Origin: an uncultured Prevotellaceae bacterium
GTDB lineage: Bacteria; Bacteroidota; Bacteroidia; Bacteroidales; Bacteroidaceae
Assembly: GCA_900316985.1 (NCBI GenBank)
Contig: ONFE01000013.1
Coordinates: 1 to 64,000, forward strand
Length of the DNA: 64,000 nt
Reading direction: 5' to 3'
Notes under the pieces: model-generated
The model's input: only the letters and a program-made list of their open reading frames with translations
What the model was told of the DNA's origin: nothing
Databases searched by the model: none
Translations under genes and position numbers: made by a program
Shown here: in pieces, positions 23,886 to 32,224 of the stretch
Position numbering within the stretch: position 1 is the stretch's first letter
Layout of the letters: each line of letters begins with the position of its first letter

Positions 23886-24659
23886 ATGTTTGAATTCGGA
23901 ATAAAAGATATCATCGACATTGTCCTCGTGGCCTTGATGCTCTACTACATCTATCGGCTGATGAAGGAGTCGCGTTCGCTGAATGTGTTCATTGGCATCA
24001 TGGTGTTTATCGTGGTGTGGCTGTTGGTGTCGCAGATTCTGGAAATGAAACTTCTGGGAAGCATCATGGACAAACTGGTCAGTGTGGGTGTGATAGCGCT
24101 GATAATCCTCTTTCAGGACGAAATCCGGAAATTCCTCTATAATCTGGGAGCCAATCAACGCATGCGGAGCCTGATGAGATTTTTCTCGTTCGGTGGAGAG
24201 AAAAAGGATAAGACCGATAAGGAATCTATCATGCCGATAGTGATGGCCTGTATGAGTATGGGCAAACAGAAAGTGGGTGCCCTCATCGTGATGGAACGCT
24301 CCGCTCCGTTGGATGATATCGTGGAGACGGGTGATGTGATTGACGCCGCCATCAACCAGCGCCTGATAGAGAATATCTTCTTCAAGAATTCACCCCTTCA
24401 TGACGGAGCCATGATTATCTCAGACAAGCGTATTCGCGCTGCCGGCTGTATCCTACCGGTAAGCCATAGCGTGCATATTCCCAAGGAACTGGGTCTTCGC
24501 CATCGGGCTGCCATGGGTATCTCTCAGGAGAGTGATGCCATTGCCATCATCGTGTCGGAAGAGACTGGCCGAATATCCGTTGCCATCAAGGGAGAATACA
24601 AACTCCGACTGTCGGCAGAACAGCTGGAAAGTATTCTTACACATGAGATGAATCTCTGA
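23886..24659 (+). CDS. cdaA: Diadenylate cyclase, membrane-bound
   Basis: A 257-residue protein that makes cyclic di-AMP from two ATP. It has three membrane helices (about 10-30, 35-55, 62-80) and a DisA_N cyclase domain (about 105-240) with the catalytic motifs DGAMII and GLRHRAAMG intact. It follows folP in the same operon, separated only by the GAAACYTG repeat. It controls osmotic and cell-wall homeostasis in other bacteria. Confidence 0.93.
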   Translation: MFEFGIKDIIDIVLVALMLYYIYRLMKESRSLNVFIGIMVFIVVWLLVSQILEMKLLGSIMDKLVSVGVIALIILFQDEIRKFLYNLGANQRMRSLMRFFSFGGEKKDKTDKESIMPIVMACMSMGKQKVGALIVMERSAPLDDIVETGDVIDAAINQRLIENIFFKNSPLHDGAMIISDKRIRAAGCILPVSHSVHIPKELGLRHRAAMGISQESDAIAIIVSEETGRISVAIKGEYKLRLSAEQLESILTHEMNL

Positions 24660-24723
24660 AAACGTTTTCAAAAGAAACTGAGAAAAATCTCAGAAATCTA
24701 AGGGACAATTCAATTATTTTTGT

Positions 24724-24731
24724 TACTTTTG
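24724..24731 (+). promoter_or_regulatory. -7 element (TACTTTTG) for pta-ackA
   Basis: TACTTTTG lies 43 bases before the pta ATG. Nothing blocks a transcript from continuing into ackA. Confidence 0.65.
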
Positions 24732-24774
24732 CGACTGAACATTACAAAATTAGATATTCAAAAAACAACTAACT

Positions 24775-25782
24775 ATGGATTTATTAAGTCAAATCGTTGC
24801 GCGTGCTAAGGCTAATAAGCAGCGCATCGTGCTCCCCGAAGCTGAAGAGGAGCGCACACTTCGTGCAGCCGACCGTGTGTTGGCTGAGGACATTGCAGAC
24901 CTGATTCTCATCGGTAATCCTGACAAAGTGCATGCACTTGCCAAGGAATGTGGCCTGACCAACATCGACAAGGCTACACTCATCGACCCCGAGAATTGCG
25001 ACCGCAGTGAGGAATATGCCGAGAAACTGGCCGAGCTGCGCAAGAAGAAGGGCATGACCATCGAGCAGGCCCGCGAACTGGTGAAGAACCCGCTCTACCT
25101 GGGTTGCATGATTATCAAGACCGAAGGTGCCGACGGACAGATTTCAGGAGCCCTCTCCACAACAGGCGAGACCCTGCGTCCTGCCTTGCAGATTATCAAG
25201 TGTGCTCCCGGCATCACCTGCGTGAGCGGTGGTATGCTGTTAATTACTAAGCAGCCCCAGTTTGGCGAGAATGGTGTACTTGTGGTTGGTGACGTGGCCG
25301 TAACGCCGATGCCTGATGCCGCACAACTCTCTCAGATTGCCGTTTGTACAGCACAGACTGCCAAGAGTGTGGCTGGATTCGAAGATCCCCGTGTTGCCAT
25401 GCTGAGCTTCTCCACAAAGGGAAGTGCTTCTCATGAGGTAGTGGACAAGGTTGTCGAGGCTACCAAACTGGCCAAGGAACTTGATCCCGCTTTGAAGATT
25501 GACGGCGAGTTGCAGGCTGATGCCGCCCTCGTTCCCTCTGTAGGCAAGAAGAAGGCTCCCGGTTCAGAGATTGCCGGAAACGCCAATGTGCTGGTATTCC
25601 CCTGTCTGGAAGTAGGCAATATCGCCTATAAGCTCGTTCAGCGTTTAGGCGACGCCATCGCAATCGGTCCCATCCTCCAGGGTATCGCTCGTCCGGTAAA
25701 CGACCTCTCCCGCGGCTGCTCCGTAGAAGACATCTACTACATGGTAGCCATTACCGCCTGCCAGGCCATGGATGCAAAGTAA
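24775..25782 (+). CDS. pta: Phosphate acetyltransferase
   Basis: A 335-residue cytoplasmic enzyme that swaps CoA on acetyl-CoA for phosphate, the first step of acetate and ATP formation. It is the short, single-domain form (PTA_PTB domain throughout) without the N-terminal DRTGG region of enterobacterial Pta. Visible family segments are IVLPEAEEERTLRAADRV near the start, QISGALSTTGETLRPALQIIK (about 122-142) and PGSEIAGNANVLVFPCLEVGN (about 262-282). It is followed after 23 bases by ackA, so both act as one unit in fermentation. Confidence 0.96.
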   Translation: MDLLSQIVARAKANKQRIVLPEAEEERTLRAADRVLAEDIADLILIGNPDKVHALAKECGLTNIDKATLIDPENCDRSEEYAEKLAELRKKKGMTIEQARELVKNPLYLGCMIIKTEGADGQISGALSTTGETLRPALQIIKCAPGITCVSGGMLLITKQPQFGENGVLVVGDVAVTPMPDAAQLSQIAVCTAQTAKSVAGFEDPRVAMLSFSTKGSASHEVVDKVVEATKLAKELDPALKIDGELQADAALVPSVGKKKAPGSEIAGNANVLVFPCLEVGNIAYKLVQRLGDAIAIGPILQGIARPVNDLSRGCSVEDIYYMVAITACQAMDAK

Positions 25783-25801
25783 GTGAAGAGTTAAAAGTGA
25801 A
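25782..25801. repeat. Short GTGAAGA-type repeat between pta and ackA
   Basis: aagtgaagagttaaaagtga fills most of the spacer. It belongs to the family in murF and the anti-sigma-like gene. Confidence 0.6.
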
Positions 25802-25805
25802 ATAG

Positions 25806-26999
25806 ATGAAAATTTTAGTATTAAATTGTGGTTCAAGTTCCATTAAGTACGCATTGTACAATATGGACGACAAGAGTGTGATGACTAGCGGTGGTGCTGA
25901 GCGCGTTGGTTTGGAAGGCTCATTTGTAAAGGTAAAGCTTCCCAATGGCGAGAAAAAGCAGATTATGCACGACATTCCCGAGCATACCGAGGGCGTGAAG
26001 TTCATTTTCTCTCTGCTTACCGATCCTGAGATTGGTGTCATCAAGAGTCTCGATGAGATTGATGCCGTGGGTCACCGCATGGTGCACGGCGGCGAGAAGT
26101 TCAACAAGTCGGTGATTCTTACCGACGAGGTGCTCAAGGCCTTCGAAGAATGCTCCGACTTGGCTCCGCTGCATAATCCCGCCAACCTGAAGGGTGTGAA
26201 CGCCGTGAAGGAACTGATGCCCGGACTGCCCCAGGTGGGTGTCTTCGACACAGCTTTCCATCAGACCATGCCTCCCAAGGCTTACATGTATGCCATTCCC
26301 TACGAGCTATACGAGAAGTACGGTATCCGCCGCTACGGATTCCATGGCACCAGCCACCGCTACGTGTCGGCCCGTGCCTGCGAGTTCCTCGGCATTCCCG
26401 CAGAAGGCACCAAGATGGTGACCTGTCATGTGGGTAACGGTGGTTCTATCGCTGCCGTGAAGGACGGTAAGTGCATCGACACCTCCATGGGTCTCACCCC
26501 GCTGGAGGGACTGGTGATGGGAACCCGCGCCGGTGATATCGACGGTGGTGCCGTGACCTTCATCGAGAAGAAACTCGGACTCGATGCCGACGGTATGTCA
26601 AACCTGCTCAACAAGAAGAGTGGTGTGGCCGGTCTTACTGGCGGCTCAAGCGATATGCGCGACGTGGAGAATGCTGCAAAGGCTGGCGACCCGAAGGCTA
26701 AGCTGGCTCAGGATATGTATTTCTATCGCATCAAGAAGTACATCGGTGCCTATGCCGCTGCCATGGGCGGACTCGATGTCATCGTGTTCACCGCCGGCGT
26801 TGGCGAGAACCAGATGAGCATGCGTTCCGAGGTCTGCAAGGACATGGAGTTCCTGGGCGTGAAGTTCGACGAGTCGAAGAACAACGTCCGTGGCGAAGAG
26901 GCCATCATCTCTGCCGACGACTCTCGTGTAAAGGTTGTCGTCATCCCCACCGACGAGGAGTTGATGATTGCCACCGACACCATGAACCTGCTGAAATAA
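25806..26999 (+). CDS. ackA: Acetate kinase
   Basis: A 397-residue enzyme that transfers phosphate from acetyl phosphate to ADP, giving acetate and ATP. Both family signatures are intact: ILVLNCGSSSIKY near the start and AVGHRMVHGGEKF (about 80-92), with the FDTAFHQTMP loop and GFHGTSHRYVS (about 178-188). It follows pta and ends at a clear terminator. Confidence 0.97.
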   Translation: MKILVLNCGSSSIKYALYNMDDKSVMTSGGAERVGLEGSFVKVKLPNGEKKQIMHDIPEHTEGVKFIFSLLTDPEIGVIKSLDEIDAVGHRMVHGGEKFNKSVILTDEVLKAFEECSDLAPLHNPANLKGVNAVKELMPGLPQVGVFDTAFHQTMPPKAYMYAIPYELYEKYGIRRYGFHGTSHRYVSARACEFLGIPAEGTKMVTCHVGNGGSIAAVKDGKCIDTSMGLTPLEGLVMGTRAGDIDGGAVTFIEKKLGLDADGMSNLLNKKSGVAGLTGGSSDMRDVENAAKAGDPKAKLAQDMYFYRIKKYIGAYAAAMGGLDVIVFTAGVGENQMSMRSEVCKDMEFLGVKFDESKNNVRGEEAIISADDSRVKVVVIPTDEELMIATDTMNLLK

Positions 27000-27023
27000 T
27001 CAAGACATTTTATTCATTTTGTC

Positions 27024-27058
27024 GGGTGCATTTCCTGTTTAAGGGGAATGCACCCTTC
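27024..27058 (+). terminator. Terminator after ackA
   Basis: GGGTGCATT (27024-27032) pairs with AATGCACCC (27047-27055), followed by TTCTGTTT. Confidence 0.8.
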
Positions 27059-27149
27059 TGTTTAGTGCGTCACCATCTATATGAAAGGTATATGCTGGCC
27101 TTCATGCCTTCATCTTCATGTAAAGCATTGATGGGGTGGGGGTTACGGC

Positions 27150-27165
27150 TGAAGGCGCGCCTTCA
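27150..27165. repeat. Palindrome TGAAGGCG/CGCCTTCA, copy 1
   Basis: A perfect 16-bp palindrome preceded by ACGGC, as in copy 2. It contains an AscI-type GGCGCGCC core. Confidence 0.75.
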
Positions 27166-27359
27166 TCTGGTTTCATAAGAAGGGAATGGGTAATCGATAA
27201 TGTTTTGATATGAAATAGATAATGTATTGAGTGTCGATTTATAACGAAACGGTAAGCAATACATCTTTAATTCACTTCCGATTCATCATCAGAACCGTAT
27301 GAATAGATAATCTTTTTTACGATAAAACGCTTTTAGGCTCTCTGAAAGTGGTATGAAGG

Positions 27360-27383
27360 CGGCTGAAGGCGCGCCTTCAGCCG
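27360..27383. repeat. Palindrome CGGCTGAAGGCG/CGCCTTCAGCCG, copy 2
   Basis: A perfect 24-bp palindrome. Its left part is preceded by another GAAGGCGG, giving a short direct repeat. Confidence 0.8.
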
Positions 27384-27473
27384 TAAGTGATTGTGGTATA
27401 GAGGATTACGCAGGTATGAAACCGCCTACCCCGTTTTCGCTTTTTAGAGTTGTGCTTATATGTAATTGGGTTG

Positions 27474-28176
27474 TTATAATTGGCTTTCGCCTTCCACATA
27501 TTCTTCCAGAAACAAATGTTCGCCATCCCAGACAACGTAGGTGAACTGCCAGATCCAGTCACCGATGATCATCATGCGTGTCTTGCGGGAGAGCATCTTT
27601 GGTGTACTGAACTAGATACTCCTTGTCTTCGCCCATATAGGGTGGTTCTTTTCCGTCTGCTCTCTTCAGACGGGAACGCTTGGCCCAGGAAAGTCCGAAC
27701 TTCATAGCCCAGCTCTGCGGAATGAAATGGGTGAAGAGCCATTGGCAGGTTTTGTTGTGGAAAATGCTGCGTACGAACTGGAAACTGCGGTTGGGATCAC
27801 CAAGGCCATCACCGTGGGCTAGATAGAACACCTTATTATATAATTCTACGGTTTCGGGCTTCTTATGTAGAATGACGCCACATTCCTCTTCCAGGTAGCC
27901 ATACATCCAGATGTCATGGTTACCGGTAAAGAAATGTACTTCCACTCCCATGTCGGCAAGTTCAGACAGTTTCCCGAGGAAGCGTGTGTAGCCTTTGGGT
28001 ACGGTGTATTTCCACTCGTACCAGAAATCAAACATGTCTCCTAACAGGTACACGGCCGCTGCTTTGTCCTTGATGTTATCAAGAAACCTTACCAGCCTGC
28101 GCTCCTGCATCCTGCCGTGGTCGATAGCCCACGATCCCAGATGTGCATCGCTTAATATATAGATATTCTTCTTCAT
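27474..28176 (-). pseudogene. lpxH: UDP-2,3-diacylglucosamine diphosphatase with frame-shifting deletion
   Basis: The first 195 or so codons from the ATG at 28176 match LpxH, the calcineurin-like enzyme that makes lipid X in lipid A synthesis: SDAHLGSW, GDMFDFWYEW, GNHDIW and LAHGDG are present. After QYTKD the frame runs ten more codons and stops at 27559. The missing C-terminus continues in another frame (MLSRKTRMMIIGDWIWQF ... EYVEGESQL, stop at 27474). The segment that should hold GHRH, a metal-binding motif, is gone. GAT at the junction suggests a microhomology deletion of 3n+2 bases. Either the gene is dead here or the assembly is wrong at this point. Confidence 0.8.
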
Positions 28177-28183
28177 ATTACAT

Positions 28184-28504
28184 TCAGTCGAATCCCAACT
28201 CTACACGTGCTTCTTCGCTCATCATGCTCTGGTCCCATGCGGGCTCGAACACGAGATTTACGTTGGCGGTCTTTACACCTTCCACACTTTCCACTTTCGT
28301 GCGTACATCTTCTAATATAAAGTCGGCTGCCGGGCAGTTGGGAGCCGTGAAGGTCATATCCATTTCCAGTGTTCCATCCTCTTGCATGTCTATCTTATAG
28401 ATCATGCCGAGGTCGTAGATGTTCACGGGAATCTCCGGATCATAAACCGTTTTCAGCACATCCACGATGCGTTCCTCGATGCTTGTTTTCTCTTCTTGTG
28501 TCAT
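28184..28504 (-). CDS. SufT/MIP18-like iron-sulphur assembly protein
   Basis: From the ATG at 28504 this gives 106 residues of the DUF59/MIP18 family: VLKTVYDPEIPVNIYDLGMIYKI at the start, the conserved Cys in FTAPNCPAADFI (about 62) and a C-terminal NLVFEPAWDQSMMSEEARVELG. Such proteins help mature Fe-S clusters in the cytoplasm. It runs into lpxH with a 7-base gap, forming an operon. The upstream in-frame extension crosses the promoter and is not used. Confidence 0.9.
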   Translation of the reverse strand: MTQEEKTSIEERIVDVLKTVYDPEIPVNIYDLGMIYKIDMQEDGTLEMDMTFTAPNCPAADFILEDVRTKVESVEGVKTANVNLVFEPAWDQSMMSEEARVELGFD

Positions 28505-28523
28505 TATTTTATTATTTGGTGGA

Positions 28524-28531
28524 CAAAGATA
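28524..28531 (-). promoter_or_regulatory. -7 element (TATCTTTG) for the SufT-lpxH operon
   Basis: TATCTTTG on the minus strand, 19 bases before the ATG at 28504. Confidence 0.65.
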
Positions 28532-28546
28532 CGAATAAGTGAGCAC

Positions 28547-28933
28547 AAAAACAAATAAAACTTGTTTTTAATTTGTTTTGTCGAGACGTAGTATCTTCGC
28601 GTTGTTATGGCGCAGAGTTACGAAAAAACCGTAAAGTGTGCAAAGAATTGTCTTATTTTTGTTCTGGGGTGTTATTTTACACTGTGGTTTTCCTTCGAAT
28701 TGAGACAGAATTACTTCATTTTTGTTATTCTTTGCGTAAGAAAAACTTTATTGTATGTAACATTTCCGCCGGAAAACATAAAAGTGAGACAAAAGCGAAA
28801 GTTTGGGAATCATATTATAATATAATGTAATAGAAGTTTTAATTAATTTTGCGCCGTTAAAAACCTAAAAAACATCTTTTTGAATTATTCATTTTTCAAT
28901 TTTTATATCAACTATTACTTAAACAACTTAAGT
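28547..28933. other. AT-rich region and leader before SusC of cassette A
   Basis: About 390 bases without a gene I can support. Two overlapping reading frames (28573-28830 and 28607-28825) have no family resemblance and unlikely composition. The right end holds a promoter (28844-28851) and an 80-base AT-rich leader. A TATCTTCGC near 28591 could be another promoter. Confidence 0.6.
28844..28851 (+). promoter_or_regulatory. -7 element (TAATTTTG) for cassette A
   Basis: TAATTTTG lies 82 bases before the SusC ATG at 28934. Confidence 0.6.
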
Positions 28934-31900
28934 ATGAATCAGAACTTTAGAAAGACAGCGTTGCTCGCTGGTGTCTGCGCAATCGCAGGATTGCTTTGGT
29001 CACCTCAGGCAATGGCTGACTCTGCTGTGAAATCCGTTCAGTCGGTTCAGCAGACGAAGAAAGTGTCCGGTACAGTTGTTGATGCCACGGGTCCCGTCAT
29101 TGGCGCCAGCATTATGGAAAAGGGCACAAGTAATGGTACAGTTACCGATCTCGACGGTAACTATTCTCTCAGTGTAGGGCCGAATGCCACGTTGGTTGTT
29201 ACCTACGTTGGTTTTAAGCCCTATGAAGTAAGGGTTGGCAATGAAAGCCGCATCGATGTGACTTTGGAAGAAGACAACACCAACCTCGATGAAGTTGTCG
29301 TCATTGGTTACGGTACTCAGAAGAAAAAACTGATTACCGGTGCTACTGTTCAGGTAAAGGGTGAAGATATTGCCAAACTGAACACCACCAACGCACTCGA
29401 AGCTATGCAGTCAAGCACTCCTGGTGTACAGATTACCAGTTCGTCCAACCAGCCAGGTAAGGGTTATAAGGTTTACATCCGTGGTATCGGTACCACAGGT
29501 AATTCAGCGCCTCTTTATGTGATTGATGGTGTGGCAGGTGGAAGCCTTGATGACATTAACCCTGCAGATATTGAGAGTATCGACGTGCTGAAGGATGCTG
29601 CTTCTGCAGCTATCTATGGTGCCCGTGCTGCTAACGGTGTGATTCTTGTTACAACCAAACAGGGTAAGGCTGGTAAGATTGAAATCAGCTATAATGGTGC
29701 TGTTGGTTGGTCTAATGCCTATAAGCGTCCACAACTGCTCAATGCCCAGCAGTTTATGACCATCATTGATGAGTATACTTTCAATACTTCTGGTCAGAAG
29801 ATGGATTGGGCAGGCTTTATCCCTCAAGACGTTATTACCAAGGTTAATAGCGGTTGGTCAGGCACAGACTGGTGGGGTAAATTCGAAAACAAAAATGCTG
29901 TTCAGCAGAATCATTCTGTAACCTTGACCGGTGGAACTGACCGTTCAAAGTTTGCCATGTCTTACACCTACACCGGTAACGAAGGTATCATGGGTGCTGA
30001 TCAGGCCTCTTATTATAAACGTCACACTATCCGTATCAATAGCGATCATGTTCTCTTGAAAGCCAAAGACTTCGATGTCATCACCATCGGTGAGAACATC
30101 TCTATCGGCTATACTAGGAACCATGACCTAGCTGAGGATGGTATGTATTGGAGTTACATTCACAGTTTGCTCCAAACGTCTCCGTTTATGCCACAGTACG
30201 CTTACAATGGTGATACCTATTATTATCAGGGATTTGACGGTGTAGTTAGATATGGTCAAGGTTGGAACTCTTCTTTGTTCAGCAACCCATGGGAGAACCT
30301 TTCTAAGGGTGGTTTCAACTCTATGGCAGAGAGCCGTAGCGTCAATACCAGCGCAACAGCCTTTACCGTTATTCAGCCTATTAAGGGCCTTAGACTCCGT
30401 TCTCAGTTTAACTATAACTGGGGTTCTGGTGGATATCGCGGCTATGGTGAGCCAGCATCTTCTGGTTACGGTAATGCCACATCAATCGTCTATACTAATA
30501 ACCAGAGCGCATGGTTAAATACCAATTGGTCAGTTGAGAACACCCTTACTTATGATCTTCCAATTATTAGCGGTCACAAGATTAGCGCCATGGTTGGACA
30601 GACTTTCCAAAGCACCGCTTGGAGCTTTAACCTCGCTGGATCTAACAAGGTTTCTTATGGAGAGCAACTCGCAACCCTTAAGGGTTGGGATTCTGCATGG
30701 CTTTCTAACTTTAAAGTCTTAAATTCTACTGATGTAACTTTGACGGGCAAACCCAATGATGAAGAGTATCTCGCTTCTTGGTTCGGCCGTTTGACTTGGG
30801 ACTGGAATGAGACCTATATGGCTACCGTAACCATGCGTTATGATGGTTCAAGCATCTTCACTGATGGTAAGCGTTGGGGCTTCTTCCCCTCTGTTTCTGC
30901 TGGTTGGGTCGTCAGCAATGAGCCTTTCATGCAGAGCACAAAGAGTTGGATGGACTTCTTCAAACTCCGTGCATCTTGGGGCCAAAACGGTAACAAGGAT
31001 ATTGCCAAGTACCAGTATATGGCTACGATTGCTCTGTCTGGCGAAGCTGGTGACAGTGGTTACAAGTTCGGTTCCGACATGGCAACATCCGTTGCAGGAA
31101 CACCAAAGACCGGTGCATATGCTAACATCGTACCAAATCCCGATCTCACTTGGGAAACTTCAGAACAGTTAGACTTAGGTTTCGATGCCCGTTTCCTCAA
31201 CAGCCGTCTGGGTGTTAACTTCGACTGGTATAAAAAGACGACAAAGGACTGGCTGATCGGTGGTAACCTGCTTGCCATCTATGGTACCAATCCTGCAGCC
31301 ATCAATGGTGGTGACGTACAGAACACTGGTGTAGAACTTGCTCTCACTTGGAACGACCAAATCGGTAAGGACTTCCGTTACAATGTTGGTGTGAACTTTG
31401 CTACCAATAAGAATAAGGTAACCCGTATTGCTAACGACAACCACTATATCAATGGTCCTGCAAGCGTCCTTTCACAGGGTACGGAGTATATCTACCGCGC
31501 AGAGGAAGGTAAGCCCATCGGTTACTTCTACGGCATGTCCTACAGTGGCATCTGGCAGAATCAGGAGCAGATTGACGCTGCACGCGCAGCTGGAAAAGCT
31601 GTTCTTGACAGCGCAATGCCCGGTGACATGATTTGGGATGACTATAATGGTGATGGTGTGATTACCTACGCAGAAGGTGACAATTGTGACCGCCATGAGA
31701 TTGGTAATCCTAACCCAGATATTATGCTTGGTGTCAACCTCGGTTTCACATGGAGGGGTCTTGACTTTGCCGTGAACGGTGCCGGTGCATTCGGTATGCA
31801 GATTATGCGTTCTTACCGTTCATACAGTGATGCTCCTTATCAGAACTATGATACCACTATTTTGGAGCGTTGGACTGGTGAGGGTACCTCAAACACCCAG

Positions 31901-32209
31901 CCACACATTACAAGTACTGGTAGTGAGAATGTCAACTGGGTATCAACCCGTTATATGGAAGATGCCGACTACTTCAAGATCAAGACTGTCACACTCGGTT
32001 ATGACTTTAAGAACATCTGGAAGGCCTGTCCGTTCCAGCAACTCCGTCTCTATGTACAGGCTCAGAACCTCTACACCTTTACTAAGTACACCGGCCTCGA
32101 TCCTGAGGTAGGTAACTCAGCAGGTGGTAATGGTTGGGCTTCTGGTATTGACTTGGGTCTTTACCCACCATCTCGTACCTATCTGATTGGTGCTAGTATC
32201 AAATTCTAA
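28934..32209 (+). CDS. SusC/RagA family TonB-linked outer membrane transporter, cassette A
   Basis: From the ATG at 28934 (MNQNFRKTALLAG, matching the start of the paralogue at 53246) this gives 1091 residues. It has a long signal region (1-28), a CarboxypepD_reg-like domain (about 43-120), a plug with the SusC signature DVLKDAASAAIYGARAANGVILVTTK (about 218-243) and a barrel to the C-terminal aromatic residue. With its SusD partner downstream it imports a glycan or other large nutrient. The first 100 or so residues are nearly identical to cassette B, while the barrel has diverged and the codons are more AT-rich. The upstream in-frame extension to 28880 is unlikely. Confidence 0.96.
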   Translation: MNQNFRKTALLAGVCAIAGLLWSPQAMADSAVKSVQSVQQTKKVSGTVVDATGPVIGASIMEKGTSNGTVTDLDGNYSLSVGPNATLVVTYVGFKPYEVRVGNESRIDVTLEEDNTNLDEVVVIGYGTQKKKLITGATVQVKGEDIAKLNTTNALEAMQSSTPGVQITSSSNQPGKGYKVYIRGIGTTGNSAPLYVIDGVAGGSLDDINPADIESIDVLKDAASAAIYGARAANGVILVTTKQGKAGKIEISYNGAVGWSNAYKRPQLLNAQQFMTIIDEYTFNTSGQKMDWAGFIPQDVITKVNSGWSGTDWWGKFENKNAVQQNHSVTLTGGTDRSKFAMSYTYTGNEGIMGADQASYYKRHTIRINSDHVLLKAKDFDVITIGENISIGYTRNHDLAEDGMYWSYIHSLLQTSPFMPQYAYNGDTYYYQGFDGVVRYGQGWNSSLFSNPWENLSKGGFNSMAESRSVNTSATAFTVIQPIKGLRLRSQFNYNWGSGGYRGYGEPASSGYGNATSIVYTNNQSAWLNTNWSVENTLTYDLPIISGHKISAMVGQTFQSTAWSFNLAGSNKVSYGEQLATLKGWDSAWLSNFKVLNSTDVTLTGKPNDEEYLASWFGRLTWDWNETYMATVTMRYDGSSIFTDGKRWGFFPSVSAGWVVSNEPFMQSTKSWMDFFKLRASWGQNGNKDIAKYQYMATIALSGEAGDSGYKFGSDMATSVAGTPKTGAYANIVPNPDLTWETSEQLDLGFDARFLNSRLGVNFDWYKKTTKDWLIGGNLLAIYGTNPAAINGGDVQNTGVELALTWNDQIGKDFRYNVGVNFATNKNKVTRIANDNHYINGPASVLSQGTEYIYRAEEGKPIGYFYGMSYSGIWQNQEQIDAARAAGKAVLDSAMPGDMIWDDYNGDGVITYAEGDNCDRHEIGNPNPDIMLGVNLGFTWRGLDFAVNGAGAFGMQIMRSYRSYSDAPYQNYDTTILERWTGEGTSNTQPHITSTGSENVNWVSTRYMEDADYFKIKTVTLGYDFKNIWKACPFQQLRLYVQAQNLYTFTKYTGLDPEVGNSAGGNGWASGIDLGLYPPSRTYLIGASIKF

Positions 32210-32224
32210 TTCGACAAATAAGTT

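Larger units (their letters stand above)
27059..27473. other. Intergenic region with two GC-rich palindromes, no gene seen
   Basis: No coding frame with family resemblance or start signal. It holds two copies of a TGAAGGCG/CGCCTTCA palindrome (27150-27165 and 27360-27383), several CTTCAT repeats near 27094-27121 and AT-rich sequence between. It may hold a decayed gene or small RNA; nothing more can be supported. Confidence 0.6.

Noticed and set aside
28573..28830. 85- and 72-codon frames before SusC A
   Set aside because: AT-rich, no recognisable domain, overlapping each other in two frames, and within the promoter/leader region.
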